Assembly: GCA_025655455.1 (NCBI GenBank) | Contig: JAHXIV010000026.1 | Span: forward strand, 1 to 64,000 | Reading direction: 5' to 3' | Source of the DNA: a gamma proteobacterium symbiont of Taylorina sp. | Lineage (GTDB): Bacteria; Pseudomonadota; Gammaproteobacteria; GRL18 | DNA length: 64,000 nt | In this document: one piece after another, positions 23,819 through 33,711 of the stretch | Layout: the number at the start of each line of letters is the position of its first letter | How positions within the stretch are numbered: the stretch's first letter is position 1 | Made by a program: the position numbers and the translations under genes | Notes under the pieces: generated by a model | Told to the model about the DNA's origin: nothing | The model's database searches: none | The model's input: the letters and a program-made list of their open reading frames with translations, nothing else

Positions 23819-24406
23819 TTAATTGAGTCCCTTGTCTAAACCGGCAAAGCCTAAAAAAGCAATAGACATAATACCTGCGGTAATGAGGGCAATAGGGGCG
23901 CCCTGAAATATTTCAGGTACATCTGAGGCAACAAGACGTTCACGAATCGAAGCGAATAATATCATCACCATAGAGAAGCCAACGGCAGCACCAAAACCAA
24001 ATATTATGGATTCAAAAAAGCCATGTCCTGTTTGAATATTGAGCAGTGCAACACCCAGCACTGCACAATTGGTGGTAATAAGGGGTAAAAATATGCCTAA
24101 AACCTGGTATAACATGGGACTGGTTTTATGTACCATCATTTCAGTGAGGTTGACCACGGCGGCAATGACAAGAATAAAAGTAATCGTCCGTAGATATTCA
24201 ATCTCCAGAGGGATTAGAATGTATTGATTGACCAGATAGCTGGAAGCTGAAGATATTGTGAGAACAAATGTGGTTGCCAAAGCCATGCCGATAGCGACTT
24301 CCAGTTTTCTTGATGAACCCATAAAGGGGCATAAGCCAAGAAATTTGACCAGTACAAAGTTGTTCACCAAAATGGTGGAAATTAGTAATAAAAAATATTC
24401 ACTCAT
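23819..24406 (-). CDS. rnfA: Rnf complex subunit RnfA
   Basis: A 195-residue integral membrane subunit with six TM helices. Family features are [24 protein letters not shown] and [17 protein letters not shown], containing the cysteines that with RnfE hold a membrane-embedded iron-sulfur centre. It is the first gene of rnfABCDGE, 17 bases after metG on the same strand. The complex couples NADH:ferredoxin electron transfer to ion pumping, or in gammaproteobacteria also serves to reduce SoxR. Confidence 0.97.
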   Translation of the reverse strand: MSEYFLLLISTILVNNFVLVKFLGLCPFMGSSRKLEVAIGMALATTFVLTISSASSYLVNQYILIPLEIEYLRTITFILVIAAVVNLTEMMVHKTSPMLYQVLGIFLPLITTNCAVLGVALLNIQTGHGFFESIIFGFGAAVGFSMVMILFASIRERLVASDVPEIFQGAPIALITAGIMSIAFLGFAGLDKGLN

Positions 24407-24423
24407 AAGATTCGCTGCAAACG

Positions 24424-26532
24424 TTATTTTACCCGCATTCCAGGTTGTGCACCCTCATCCGGATTGAGAATCCATAAATCTTTACCTCCGGGGCCTGCGG
24501 CTAGAACCATACCTTCAGAAATGCCGAAACGCATTTTTCTCGGTGCCAGGTTGGCCACCATCACGGTGAGTTTACCTTCTAAATCTTCCGGCTGATATGC
24601 AGATTTAATACCGGCAAAAACATTACGGGTTTCACCACCAATATCCAGAGTAAGCTGTAAAAGCTTATCTGCTTTTTCAACATGTTCAGCTTTGATTATT
24701 TTTGCAATACGCAAATCAATTTTGGCAAAATCATCAAAGCTAATCATCTCGCTAACAGGCTCAGCTAAAGCAGTAGAAGTTTCTTTACTACTTGTTTTTT
24801 CATTGTCGGTTGAAGATTTTTTCTTATTAACTTCCGCTTTATCGATGACTTTTAATTCTTCTTTTGATGCATCAACCATTGCCTGAATTTTATCTTCCTC
24901 AACGCGCATCATTAATGGTTTGAATTTTTTGATTGCATGCTTTGTTAATGGCGTTTGCATGTCATCCCACAGCATGCTGTTCAGGTTTAAAAAATCTGCT
25001 GTTTTTTCTGCCATAACGGGCAGCACCGGACTGAGATAGATAATTAACTGGCGGAACAGATTAAGTCCCATACTGCAGACATCATGTACTTCTTGCTCTT
25101 TACCTTCTTCTTTAATCATCTGCCAGGGTTTTTTATCATCAATATACTGGTTTGCCAGGTCAGCCAGCGCCATAATTTCACGGATGGCCTTACTAAATTC
25201 CCGTTTTTCATAATGTTCACCGATAGAAGCTGAAGCATCAGCAAAGCGTGCAAATAATTCAGGCTCACTGATATTTTCAGATAGAGTGGAATTAAATTTT
25301 TTCTTAATGAATCCGGCACAACGGCTGGCAATATTGACTACTTTTCCGACTAAATCAGAGTTAACTCTGAGGCGGAAATCCTCCAGGTTTAAATCCAGAT
25401 CAGTGACGCCGCTCCCCAGTTTGGCGGCAAAATAATAGCGTAAATATTCTGGATTTAATTCGTCCAGATAAGTACGTGCCTTAATAAAGGTACCACGTGA
25501 TTTAGACATTTTTTGTCCATCAACAGTTAAAAATCCGTGGGAGAAAATAGCGGTTGGTGTTCTAAATCCAGCACCGTGCAGTATAGCAGGCCAGAACAGA
25601 CCATGAAAATAAACAATATCTTTACCAATAAAATGATATAACTCAGTTTGACTATCAGACTCCCAAAAGGCGTCAAAATCAATCCCTTCTTTTATGCCGC
25701 GAGAAGAGTCACATAGATTTTTAAAACTGGCGATATAGCCAATAGGAGCATCCAGCCAGACATAAAAGAACTTGCCATTGGAATTTGGAATTTCAAAACC
25801 AAAATAGGGTGCATCACGGGAAATATCCCATTCCTGCAGGCCGGCATCAAACCACTCTTGTAGTTTATTTGAAATCTCGTCCTGTAAATGTCCAGAGCCG
25901 GTCCATTCTTTTAACATGGACTCAAAATCAGGGAGTTTAAAAAAGTAATGTTCTGAATCTTTTTCAATGGGTTTAGCACCAGAGACGACGGAGACTGCAT
26001 TTTTCAACTCAGTAGGGCTATAAGTTGCACCGCAGGCTTCACAATTATCACCATACTGATCAGCGGCACCACATTTTGGACATTCACCTTTAATAAATCG
26101 GTCAGGTAAAAACATTTTCTTTTCAGGGTCGTAGGCTTGAGAAATGACACGTTTGCTAATATGACCAGCATCGTTCAGACGGTTATAAATAGTTTCTGCA
26201 AAAAAACGATTTTCATTACTATGAGTGCTGTAATAATTATCAAAATTAACGGAAAAATCTTTAAAGTCTGACTGATGTTCGATACTGGTATCGCTGATCA
26301 GCTTTTCCGGAGTGATACCTTCAGCCTGGGCACGTAACATAATTGGGGTTCCATGGGCATCATCGGCACAAACGTAGTAACATTCATGGCCTTGCATTTT
26401 TTGAAAGCGGACCCATATATCTGTCTGGATATATTCAACAAGATGTCCTAAATGTATTGAACCATTGGCATAGGGCAGCGCGCTGGTGACTAGAATTTTT
26501 CTCATATTGTTTGAGCCGACTTGTGTTGCCAT
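24424..26532 (-). CDS. metG: methionyl-tRNA synthetase
   Basis: A 702-residue class I aminoacyl-tRNA synthetase charging tRNA-Met. It has [17 protein letters not shown] (HIGH-type motif HLGH), a zinc finger [18 protein letters not shown], the KMSKS loop in [12 protein letters not shown], an anticodon-binding alpha domain, and the C-terminal tRNA-binding/dimerisation domain from about residue 590 ([18 protein letters not shown]). The first methionine at 26532 is used; [12 protein letters not shown] nine codons later is an alternative. Upstream is divergent to mrp. Confidence 0.97.
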   Translation of the reverse strand: MATQVGSNNMRKILVTSALPYANGSIHLGHLVEYIQTDIWVRFQKMQGHECYYVCADDAHGTPIMLRAQAEGITPEKLISDTSIEHQSDFKDFSVNFDNYYSTHSNENRFFAETIYNRLNDAGHISKRVISQAYDPEKKMFLPDRFIKGECPKCGAADQYGDNCEACGATYSPTELKNAVSVVSGAKPIEKDSEHYFFKLPDFESMLKEWTGSGHLQDEISNKLQEWFDAGLQEWDISRDAPYFGFEIPNSNGKFFYVWLDAPIGYIASFKNLCDSSRGIKEGIDFDAFWESDSQTELYHFIGKDIVYFHGLFWPAILHGAGFRTPTAIFSHGFLTVDGQKMSKSRGTFIKARTYLDELNPEYLRYYFAAKLGSGVTDLDLNLEDFRLRVNSDLVGKVVNIASRCAGFIKKKFNSTLSENISEPELFARFADASASIGEHYEKREFSKAIREIMALADLANQYIDDKKPWQMIKEEGKEQEVHDVCSMGLNLFRQLIIYLSPVLPVMAEKTADFLNLNSMLWDDMQTPLTKHAIKKFKPLMMRVEEDKIQAMVDASKEELKVIDKAEVNKKKSSTDNEKTSSKETSTALAEPVSEMISFDDFAKIDLRIAKIIKAEHVEKADKLLQLTLDIGGETRNVFAGIKSAYQPEDLEGKLTVMVANLAPRKMRFGISEGMVLAAGPGGKDLWILNPDEGAQPGMRVK

Positions 26533-26767
26533 TGCTTGAGTTACCCTTATTTTGTAAATTGTTTCAGGCGTATCGGCCTGTGATTATGCTTGGTTTTTAT
26601 TGCTAAAGAAGCAAACGGCATATCTTAACAATTTTAACGTTGAACTAAAAGTAATAGTATTTGAGTATTGTAACAAAGTCTGTATAATAACTCACTAAAT
26701 TACTCAGGAATATATTCAAGAGCTTACTCAAGAACAATCCCAAACTAGATATCTGGAGTTTTTAACC

Positions 26768-27853
26768 ATGGCAACTATTGAACAAGTTGAAGAAAAATTA
26801 AAAGAATTTATTGATCCTTATATGGAATCCGATCTGGCTTCTGCTCATTGCTTAAAAAATACACAGGTGGAAGGTTCGAAAGCAATTATTGATATTGAAC
26901 TGGGTTTTCCCCATGAAGGCTATCAGCAAACTCTTAGTGATAAGCTAAGTGCTTTGTTAAAAGAACTGGATGATATTGATGATGTACAAATCAATATTAC
27001 CAGTAAAATTGTTGTTCATGCGGTACAAAAAGGTGTGCAGCCTATTCCCGGTGTTAAGAACATTGTTGCTGTCGCTTCTGGTAAAGGGGGAGTCGGTAAG
27101 TCAACAACGACTGTTAACCTGGCGCTGGCACTGGCTGCAGATGGTGCACGAGTCGCTGTTTTAGATGCAGACATTTATGGTCCAAGTATGCCGAGAATGT
27201 TGGGCATTACCGGTAAACCTGAATCTGTAGATGGAAAATCTCTTGAACCAATGCTGAATTATGATATTCAAACTATGTCAATTGGTTTTTTGGTTGATGA
27301 TGATACCCCGATGATCTGGCGTGGACCGATGGTGACGCAGGCACTGGAACAATTATTTAAAGATACCCGTTGGACAGATGTTGATTATCTGGTGGTTGAT
27401 TTGCCGCCTGGTACAGGTGATGTACAATTAACTCTGGCACAAAAAATTCCTGTCAGTGGTGCTGTGATTGTAACAACACCTCAGGATATTGCGTTACTGG
27501 ATGCCCGCAAAGGCTTGAAAATGTTTGAAAAAGTCAATGTTCCTGTGTTAGGCGTAGTTGAAAATATGTCAACTCATATTTGCAGCAACTGCGGCCACGA
27601 AGAGCGTATCTTTGGTGAAGGTGGTGGTCAACGTATGTCAGAGGAAGAAAATGTTGCTCTATTGGGGTCACTTCCGCTGGATATGAGTATTCGCCAACTT
27701 GCTGATGAAGGTAAACCAACCGTTGTTGCTGAACCGGATTCACGTATTACCGAGCTTTATGTCGATATTGCCCGCAAAGTTGCTGCTAAGTTAGCATTGA
27801 AAGCTCGTGATTATACGAATAAGTTTCCTAAAATTGTTATTAAAAATGATTAA
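26768..27853 (+). CDS. apbC: Mrp/ApbC iron-sulfur cluster carrier ATPase
   Basis: A 361-residue P-loop ATPase that carries 4Fe-4S clusters to apoproteins. It has an N-terminal MIP18/DUF59 domain (about 1-85), the deviant Walker A VASGKGGVGKSTTTVNLAL near 105-123, the Mrp signature DYLVVDLPPGTGDVQL, and the cluster-binding CSNCGH near 270. It is the usual divergent neighbour of metG in gammaproteobacteria. A terminator follows at 27883. Confidence 0.96.
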   Translation: MATIEQVEEKLKEFIDPYMESDLASAHCLKNTQVEGSKAIIDIELGFPHEGYQQTLSDKLSALLKELDDIDDVQINITSKIVVHAVQKGVQPIPGVKNIVAVASGKGGVGKSTTTVNLALALAADGARVAVLDADIYGPSMPRMLGITGKPESVDGKSLEPMLNYDIQTMSIGFLVDDDTPMIWRGPMVTQALEQLFKDTRWTDVDYLVVDLPPGTGDVQLTLAQKIPVSGAVIVTTPQDIALLDARKGLKMFEKVNVPVLGVVENMSTHICSNCGHEERIFGEGGGQRMSEEENVALLGSLPLDMSIRQLADEGKPTVVAEPDSRITELYVDIARKVAAKLALKARDYTNKFPKIVIKND

Positions 27854-27882
27854 ATTTTAGTTCTAACTTTAGTTCCTTACCT

Positions 27883-27920
27883 TAAAAAGCCGGAGATATT
27901 TTTTCTTCGGCTTTTTTTTT
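27883..27920 (+). terminator. Rho-independent terminator of mrp
   Basis: AAAAAGCCGGAGA and TTCTTCGGCTTTTTTTTT form an A-stem-loop-U structure 30 bases after the stop; the stem is about 10 bp with a T-tract of nine. Confidence 0.85.
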
Positions 27921-28111
27921 GCCCAAGGATGGGCTTATTCTATGTAGCATATGGACGACTCCGGCATCGTGCCTCTCACACGCATTCCCACCATCCGTGT
28001 TGGTCATGTGCGCGAATAGTGCTGGTAAAAAAATCATCAATAGAATTATTTTTCCAGATAGGTTAGACTTTTCAAAGATTTGCATAGCTAATTATATTCG
28101 AGGAATTTTAA

Positions 28112-28750
28112 GTGATAACAGTTTTGTTGGTTGATGATCATGATTTGGTTCGTACAGGGATAAGACGTTTACTTGATGATATTAAAGGGCTTGAAGTTAT
28201 TGGTGAAGTTGAGACTGGTGAAGAAGCCATAGAATTTGTCAAAAATGAAAAGGTTGATGTGGTTCTAATGGATCTAAACATGCCTGGAATTGGTGGTATG
28301 GAAGCCACTCGACGTTTAATGAGTCGATATAAAACTCTAAAGGTCATTGTTGTTACAGTACACGATACAGAACCTTTCCCCCAACAACTTTTTAAAGCGG
28401 GAGCAAAAGGTTATCTGACTAAAGGCTGTAAGATTGATGAAATCACCCATGCTATAAAAGAAGTTTTCTATGGCAGGCGTTATATTAGTGTTGATATTGC
28501 TCAAAAAATAGCAATGAGCCTTCAATCCAGTGATGAAAATCCATTTGATTCCCTGTCACAAAGAGAAATGCAGGTTCTATTAATGCTGATGCAGGGTTTA
28601 AAGGGACAGGACATTTCTGAACAATTAAATTTAAGTCCGAAAACTGTGAGTACCTATAGATATCGACTTTTGGATAAATTAAAGGTAAAAACTGATGTTG
28701 AACTGACTCGTCTGGCCATGCAATATGGTTTTATTGATGATAATTTGTAA
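28112..28750 (+). CDS. uvrY: UvrY/GacA-family response regulator
   Basis: A 212-residue NarL-type response regulator: receiver domain LLVDDHDLVRTGIRRLLDD with the phospho-aspartate in DVVLMDLNMPGIGGMEA (D54), conserved lysine in KGYLTKG, and a LuxR helix-turn-helix SQREMQVLLMLMQGLKGQDISEQLNLSPKTVSTYR. It is the partner of BarA/GacS and controls Rsm/Csr small RNAs. The GTG start at 28112 has AGGAA upstream. The order uvrY-uvrC-pgsA is the classic one. The HptB/HsbR module at 54 kb feeds into the same Gac/Rsm network in Pseudomonas. Confidence 0.95.
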   Translation: MITVLLVDDHDLVRTGIRRLLDDIKGLEVIGEVETGEEAIEFVKNEKVDVVLMDLNMPGIGGMEATRRLMSRYKTLKVIVVTVHDTEPFPQQLFKAGAKGYLTKGCKIDEITHAIKEVFYGRRYISVDIAQKIAMSLQSSDENPFDSLSQREMQVLLMLMQGLKGQDISEQLNLSPKTVSTYRYRLLDKLKVKTDVELTRLAMQYGFIDDNL

Positions 28751-28781
28751 TTAATGTGTAACTGCTTATTCTATCTTTGTT

Positions 28782-30635
28782 ATGTCATTTAATAGTGAAG
28801 AGTTTGTAAAAGAGTTAACCACAAAACCCGGCGTCTATCGTATGATCGATGCGAATAATGTGGTTATTTATGTTGGTAAGGCAAAGAATTTAAAAAACAG
28901 AGTATCCAGTTATTTTAGAAAAGCTGGTCAATCCCCAAAAACAATCGTTATGGTGGGACAAATTGCCAATATTGAAGTGCTTATTACACATACTGAAAGT
29001 GAGGCTCTATTACTCGAAAATAACCTGATTAAAACACTCAAACCACGCTACAATATTTTATTACGTGATGATAAATCCTATCCTTATATTTATTTGTCTG
29101 CTCAGGATAAATTCCCGCGTCTTGCTTTTCATCGCGGAGCCAGAAATAAAAAAGGCCGTTATTTTGGACCCTATCCTAATGGACACTCTGTTAAAAGCAG
29201 TTTGAACCTGTTACAAAAATTATTTCCGGTACGTCAATGTGAAGATAGCTATTTTAAAAATCGTTCCAGACCCTGCCTGCAATATCAAATTAAGCGTTGT
29301 AGTGCCCCTTGTGTTGGTTTAATCTCAGAAGAAAATTTTGCTGAGGATGTGCGTCATACGGTTTTATTCTTAGAAGGTAAAAGTAATGAAGTTGTTGATG
29401 AATTAGTGGTTCTAATGGATCAGGCTGCAATCAAACTGGAGTATGAAAAGGCTGCTATTCATCGTGATCAGATAGCCAGTTTAAGACGTCTTCAGGAAAA
29501 ACAATATGTCAGTAATGAAAAGGGTGATCTGGATGTTATAGCAATAGAATTTCATCACGGACTTGCCTGCATCCAGGTTTTTTTTATTCGTGATGGCCTA
29601 AATCTGGGTAATAAAAGCTTTTTTCCAAAGAATGTTCAGCATCAGAGCATTTCTGAAATATTATCTGCATTTATTGCACAATTTTATATTGTCTCATCAA
29701 GAACGGAACGTTTTATACCCGCTACTATTTTAGTAAGCCAGTCTTTTGAAGATAAGGAAATTATAGAAAAAATTCTGCACAAGCAATCAAACCATAAGGT
29801 TGAAATCAGGGATAAAGTTCGTGGAGAACGGGCACGTTGGTTGGAAATGGCGCAAATGAATGCTCAAACAGCATTGATGAGTCGACAATCAAATCGCTCC
29901 AGTGTAGTAGAACGTTTTGAATCTTTACAGGAAATGTTAAAATTTGAAAAATTACCGGAACGACTGGAATGCTTTGATATTAGTCATAGTTCAGGTGAGG
30001 CAACAGTTGCTTCCTGTGTAGTTTTTGGTCTGTCAGGCCCTTTAAAGTCTGATTATAGGCGTTTCAATATTGAAAATGTGACTCCAGGAGATGATTATGC
30101 AGCTATGCACCAGGCCTTGAAGCGTCGTTATCTAAGGATTTCCAAAGATCTGGATATAAAAAAAGAAACCATGCTTCCAGATATTTTGGTTATTGATGGT
30201 GGTAAAGGACAAGTTAAGCAGGCTCAGGAAGTCATGGCTGAATTACAGATTGGTACAGTCCAGATTGTAGGAATTACAAAAGGTGAGGGGAGAAAAGCAA
30301 AATTTGATACATTGCTTCTATCCAAAGGGGTATTGTCTGATAGTAGTGAGAAAGTTATACTCCCCCATGATTCAAAGGCTATGCATCTATTACAGCATAT
30401 TCGTGATGAAGCACATCGATTTGCTATAACGGGTCATAAAAATCGTCGAGCCAAGGCAAGAACAACTTCGCCATTAGAAAAAATTACTGGACTGGGTTCA
30501 AAACGTCGACAAATACTACTAAAACAATTTGGCGGCCTGCAGGAAGTGACTCGTGCAGGTGTTGAAGATTTGGCCAAAATCAATGGTATTAGTAAGTCAT
30601 TGGCTAAAAAAGTTTATGAATATTTTCATGATTAA
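28782..30635 (+). CDS. uvrC: UvrC excinuclease subunit
   Basis: A 617-residue nuclease of nucleotide-excision repair that makes both incisions around a lesion. It has an N-terminal GIY-YIG domain (KPGVYRMIDANNVVIYVGKAKNLKNRVSSYF is split at residues 15-45), an UVR motif (LVVLMDQAAIKLEYEKAAIHRDQI), the RNase-H-like domain (LECFDISHSSG, DILVIDGGKGQV) and two C-terminal helix-hairpin-helix motifs (LEKITGLGSKRRQILLKQFG). It follows uvrY by 31 bases. Confidence 0.97.
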   Translation: MSFNSEEFVKELTTKPGVYRMIDANNVVIYVGKAKNLKNRVSSYFRKAGQSPKTIVMVGQIANIEVLITHTESEALLLENNLIKTLKPRYNILLRDDKSYPYIYLSAQDKFPRLAFHRGARNKKGRYFGPYPNGHSVKSSLNLLQKLFPVRQCEDSYFKNRSRPCLQYQIKRCSAPCVGLISEENFAEDVRHTVLFLEGKSNEVVDELVVLMDQAAIKLEYEKAAIHRDQIASLRRLQEKQYVSNEKGDLDVIAIEFHHGLACIQVFFIRDGLNLGNKSFFPKNVQHQSISEILSAFIAQFYIVSSRTERFIPATILVSQSFEDKEIIEKILHKQSNHKVEIRDKVRGERARWLEMAQMNAQTALMSRQSNRSSVVERFESLQEMLKFEKLPERLECFDISHSSGEATVASCVVFGLSGPLKSDYRRFNIENVTPGDDYAAMHQALKRRYLRISKDLDIKKETMLPDILVIDGGKGQVKQAQEVMAELQIGTVQIVGITKGEGRKAKFDTLLLSKGVLSDSSEKVILPHDSKAMHLLQHIRDEAHRFAITGHKNRRAKARTTSPLEKITGLGSKRRQILLKQFGGLQEVTRAGVEDLAKINGISKSLAKKVYEYFHD

Positions 30636-30653
30636 CACTTATCAAATATAAAA

Positions 30654-31229
30654 ATGACTATGCAATATAATTTACCTAACTTATTAACTTCTCTTAGAAT
30701 ATTACTTGTACCTGTACTGGTCATATTTTTTTATTTACCCGTGACCTGGTCTAATGAGGCGGCGACTTTTATCTTTATGGTGGCAGGTGCGACAGACTGG
30801 TTAGATGGATACTTGGCAAGACGTTTAAATCAGACTTCAGCCTTTGGTGCTTTTTTAGACCCTGTGGCAGATAAAATTATTGTGGCAGTTGCACTGATCC
30901 TTATCGTAGATGAAAATCCGACTCAGTTTGATGGTTTTTATATGAGCATTGCTGCTGCTATTATTATTGGACGGGAAGTCACCATTTCAGCTTTAAGGGA
31001 ATGGATGGCGGAAGTAGGTTCACGAAACAATGTTGCCGTATCTATTATTGGAAAGGTAAAGACCACTGCTCAAATGATGGCTTTGGTCTTTTTGCTCTAT
31101 GGTGAACCTCTATTTGGAATATCCACTGCTTTTATTGGTTTTGTCTTATTATATCTATCTGTATTTTTAACCCTTTGGTCAATGATTGACTACATTTCCT
31201 CTGCACTTCCAGCACTGCAGGATAAATAG
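30654..31229 (+). CDS. pgsA: CDP-diacylglycerol-glycerol-3-phosphate phosphatidyltransferase
   Basis: A 191-residue membrane enzyme making phosphatidylglycerophosphate. The CDP-alcohol phosphatidyltransferase signature D-G-x2-A-R-x8-G-x3-D-x3-D is seen as TDWLDGYLARRLNQTSAFGAFLDPVADK (residues about 43-69), and it has several TM helices. It is the third gene of the uvrY-uvrC-pgsA unit, 18 bases after uvrC, and is followed by tRNA-Gly and tRNA-Cys. Confidence 0.96.
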   Translation: MTMQYNLPNLLTSLRILLVPVLVIFFYLPVTWSNEAATFIFMVAGATDWLDGYLARRLNQTSAFGAFLDPVADKIIVAVALILIVDENPTQFDGFYMSIAAAIIIGREVTISALREWMAEVGSRNNVAVSIIGKVKTTAQMMALVFLLYGEPLFGISTAFIGFVLLYLSVFLTLWSMIDYISSALPALQDK

Positions 31230-31248
31230 GCTTTTAGCTAAAAAATCG

Positions 31249-31276
31249 TTGACATAATTTATATAAACGTTAAAAT
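31249..31276 (+). promoter_or_regulatory. predicted promoter of the tRNA-Gly/tRNA-Cys unit
   Basis: TTGACA (31249-31254) and TAAAAT (31271-31276) are separated by 16 bases, followed by GC bases and the tRNA 19 bases later. A GC-rich discriminator after the -10 (ACACGCC) fits growth-rate-controlled tRNA promoters. Confidence 0.75.
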
Positions 31277-31294
31277 ACACGCCATCGAAATAAA

Positions 31295-31370
<76 letters not shown>

Positions 31371-31441
31371 ATTCGAAACTCTTAGAACAAAATAAAATCA
31401 ATTTTATTTATTAGCAATTTTTATAAAATGAAGTGATTTAA

Positions 31442-31515
31442 GGCTGAATGGCAGAATGGCTATGCAGCGGATTGCAAATCCGTGAACCTCGGTTCGACTC
31501 CGGGTTCAGCCTCCA
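31442..31515 (+). tRNA. tRNA-Cys (anticodon GCA)
   Basis: A 74-base cloverleaf: acceptor GGCTGAA, D-arm with GGCAGAATGGC, anticodon loop TTGCAAA (GCA), T-arm CGGTTCGACTCCG and encoded TCCA end. It is followed by a degenerate mobile-element zone. Confidence 0.98.
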
Positions 31516-31890
31516 AATATTTGCAAAGATTTCAAACCTTTACGGTTAATTTAGTTGCTGTTGCTGCACTTTTAACCATCCCTGATGCACTTATAATAGG
31601 GAAGTTAGAATGAGGACTTTGAAATCTAAGCCATCCCACGAATATTTTTCTATAAGTCCAACTGCTTTTTTTCGTGAATTCTGAAATATTTTCAAAAACT
31701 AATCGCAGTTGAACTAAACGGCTATCGCCGTAGCGAGTCAAGACTGATTTTTTGAGTTTCCCGAAAGACAAATCTATTATTCAAACTATGCTTAGTATTG
31801 AGACTGGGACACTGTGCCCAAATTATTTCAATTTCCTGATCAGGAGTACTAAGTCTGACACATTTATGCCATCAAATGCATGTTGGCTGA
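31516..31890. other. degenerate zone downstream of tRNA-Cys
   Basis: No intact gene. The region holds the second copy of the 90-bp repeat (31708-31796) and unreadable sequence around it. An open frame of 79 codons on the minus strand (31532-31771) overlaps the repeat but has no recognisable product. Confidence 0.5.
31708..31796 (-). repeat. 90-bp dispersed repeat, copy B (inverted)
   Basis: The reverse complement matches bases 1-90 over its full length; the shared core includes GTTGAACTAAACGGCTATCG and the opposite end ATTCAAACTATGCTTAGT. The two copies face each other 31.6 kb apart. Homologous recombination between them would invert the whole segment. Confidence 0.8.
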
Positions 31891-31989
31891 AGGCTCTTTA
31901 CTAAAAAAATCCGTCAGCCCAAACAAAAGCGCTTACCTAAAGTACTTCCCCATGATGATATTAATCGACTACTGAATCAGGCATGTTAG
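31891..31989 (+). pseudogene. tyrosine recombinase fragment
   Basis: The frame reads IRQPKQKRLPKVLPHDDINRLLNQA, the linker and first helix of the catalytic domain of Xer/integrase-type recombinases (usual pattern RLPxVLSxxEVxRLL). None of the catalytic R-H-R-Y residues is present; the frame stops after 33 codons. It is probably the debris of an integrative element beside the tRNA genes. Confidence 0.55.
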
Positions 31990-32055
31990 TCGAAAAAACA
32001 GGTTATAAACGTAATAAAGAATTTGTTTTTGAGCAATACCTTAAGTTGTTCTAAA

Positions 32056-32169
32056 ATGTTATCTAAACTTGACTTATCTGGACGAATTGTTGCGCTGGTT
32101 GGATCAAATGAAGCTGGAAAATCATCAATTCTCAAAGCAATAACCTATATATACCCAATCTTCAAGTAG
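32056..32169 (+). pseudogene. N-terminal fragment of an AAA/OLD-like ATPase
   Basis: The 37-codon frame LSKLDLSGRIVALVGSNEAGKSSILKAI carries a complete Walker A motif of the G-x-N-E-A-G-K-S-S type found in OLD-family and SMC-like ATPases. It is cut after YIYPIFK by a stop, and nothing of the remainder follows. Such ATPases are frequent in phage-defence islands, which fits the recombinase fragment next to it. Confidence 0.6.
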
Positions 32170-32252
32170 CTTGGGTATATGCTATTATACTCGATAGATA
32201 ATTTACGATATACAGATTGGGAAAAGGGCTTATCAATGGGATTATTATCGCA

Positions 32253-32789
32253 GTGACATTATCAATAGCACAAATGAAGACAGATGATGATATTCTTAGA
32301 AACATTGCCAAACCAGTTCAGAATATTAGCTCTGAGGATATTCAGAATCTCATTGACAGACTTATGTTTACTTGTGAAAAAGCAAAGGGTATGGGGATAG
32401 CGGCACCACAAATATTTCAGTCTAAACAAATTTTTATCATGTCGTCACATCCAAATGAGCGTTATCCCGATGCACCTGTTATGGTTCCTGTTGCTGTTAT
32501 AAACCCAAAAATCATCTGGCAGTCTCATGATTTTGAAAAAGACTGGGAAGGTTGCCTAAGTGTTCCTGATATTCGGGGGCTGGTTCTCAGATCAAGAACA
32601 ATAAACGTCACCTATACTAACAGATATGATGAAAAAATTGAGGCTGAATATCATGGTTTTCTGGCTCGCTTATTTCAACATGAATATGATCACTTAAAAG
32701 GCATATTATTTATTGATAAAGTCCTGTCTGAAGCAGATATTATTACTGAAAAAGAATATCAGAATGTGATGATGAAGCGCATCATATAA
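32253..32789 (+). CDS. peptide deformylase-like protein
   Basis: A 178-residue metalloenzyme family member that removes the formyl group of nascent proteins. The three motifs are present: GMGIAAPQI (motif 1), EGCLSVPDI (motif 2 with metal cysteine) and FQHEYDHLKG (motif 3, HExxH metal histidines). The GTG at 32253 gives the usual N terminus (LSIAQMKTDDDILR); the frame is open from 32217. It is not next to fmt, so it is likely a second deformylase; the sequence around it is a former mobile zone. Confidence 0.85.
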   Translation: MTLSIAQMKTDDDILRNIAKPVQNISSEDIQNLIDRLMFTCEKAKGMGIAAPQIFQSKQIFIMSSHPNERYPDAPVMVPVAVINPKIIWQSHDFEKDWEGCLSVPDIRGLVLRSRTINVTYTNRYDEKIEAEYHGFLARLFQHEYDHLKGILFIDKVLSEADIITEKEYQNVMMKRII

Positions 32790-32967
32790 TATTTGAAAAT
32801 GATAAATTATAGTCATGAGAATGAGAAAAATAATTCATAATAAATGGAAACAGATAATAAGTGCGTTGAATATAATATTCTTGGATGTGTGGATATATTG
32901 ATGAATTTCTCTATTTCAGGCTATTGTCAGATATGAATAATCTTATGTTCATTAAATAAACAGGCTT

Positions 32968-33270
32968 GTGTACGAAACTATGGACTCTTTTTATTCCTGG
33001 GAACAAGACACCCTGAGGTTAAATGTGCTTGGGACTCCAAGTGCCAAACAAACAAAAATTGGCAAAGTCAGGGGCAGTGAGCTAAAAGTCAGTGTTAACT
33101 GTGCGGCAGAAAAAGGTAGAGCCACAGACTGTATGATTAAATTTCTTGCAAAGGAGTTTAAGGTAAAGACTTCTGATATTAAAGTTGTTTTTGGTCAAAC
33201 CAGCATTCACAAACAGTTTTTGATAAAAGCACCTAAGCACTTGCCTAATATTATTTCTCAAGATTCTTGA
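32968..33270 (+). CDS. YggU-family DUF167 protein
   Basis: A 100-residue DUF167 protein of unknown biochemical role. The family pattern is FYSWEQDTLRLNVLGTPSAKQTKIGKV, VNCAAEKGRATDCMIKFLAKEF (usual PxxGkANxxLixfLak) and IKVVFGQTSIHKQFLI (usual V.ivsGetsr.K). The alanine-rich segment replaces the common PPVDGKAN. The start could be GTG 32968 or ATG 32980; neither has a clear ribosome site. It overlaps the end of the convergent gene by 13 bases. Confidence 0.85.
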   Translation: MYETMDSFYSWEQDTLRLNVLGTPSAKQTKIGKVRGSELKVSVNCAAEKGRATDCMIKFLAKEFKVKTSDIKVVFGQTSIHKQFLIKAPKHLPNIISQDS

Positions 33271-33557
33271 GTCAATCTGTTTTTAATAAATTCTGTTAGT
33301 ATTGAAATATTATCCTCAATAGCCGCTAACAATCGAGTGCGCATCATTAATGCAATATCGCCTTCATTTTTGGATAAGTCTTGAAAATTTTGTTCGTGCT
33401 GATGAAGTGGTAATTGAAAATCATTATATAAATAAGAAATTTGATTGACAGTTAAAGGTGAGATCGTTTTCCAATGCTGTAAATGTTGTTTTTTTTCAAT
33501 AATCTCATCATGATTTTTTGACAAAAAGGGGAAATTTTTATCAAAGATTTTAAACAT
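33258..33557 (-). CDS. hypothetical protein
   Basis: A 99-residue protein without recognisable family, signal or membrane segment. It is rich in asparagine, histidine and glutamine and seems helical (TRLLAAIEDNISILTEFIKNRLTQES at the end). ATG 33557 is chosen because of a weak AAGAA upstream; an earlier ATG at 33584 is possible. It overlaps the convergent DUF167 gene tail-to-tail by 13 bases. Coding status is moderately likely. Confidence 0.5.
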   Translation of the reverse strand: MFKIFDKNFPFLSKNHDEIIEKKQHLQHWKTISPLTVNQISYLYNDFQLPLHQHEQNFQDLSKNEGDIALMMRTRLLAAIEDNISILTEFIKNRLTQES

Positions 33558-33711
33558 AAGTCTATTCTTAGGAAAAATATACAAGTAACAACTTAGAAGA
33601 TATAATTATTGAGCTGATTTATATTTGTAAATCAAAAGTTGCCTATAGGTGGCCGGGTATAGATATGAATTTGACTAAAAGTTAATAGTTTCAATGGGTT
33701 AGATAAGAATG

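Noticed and set aside
27921-28111. Short open frames on both strands between mrp and uvrY
   Set aside because: They overlap each other, have no family features and lie after the mrp terminator in what should be the uvrY leader.
31532-31771. Minus-strand frame of 79 codons across repeat copy B
   Set aside because: The matching copy A at the window start does not keep the frame, so it is unlikely to be coding.
31891-31989. Missing integron integrase of the cassette array
   Set aside because: The fragment is too short and lacks the IntI-specific patch and catalytic residues; it is also 22 kb from the array.
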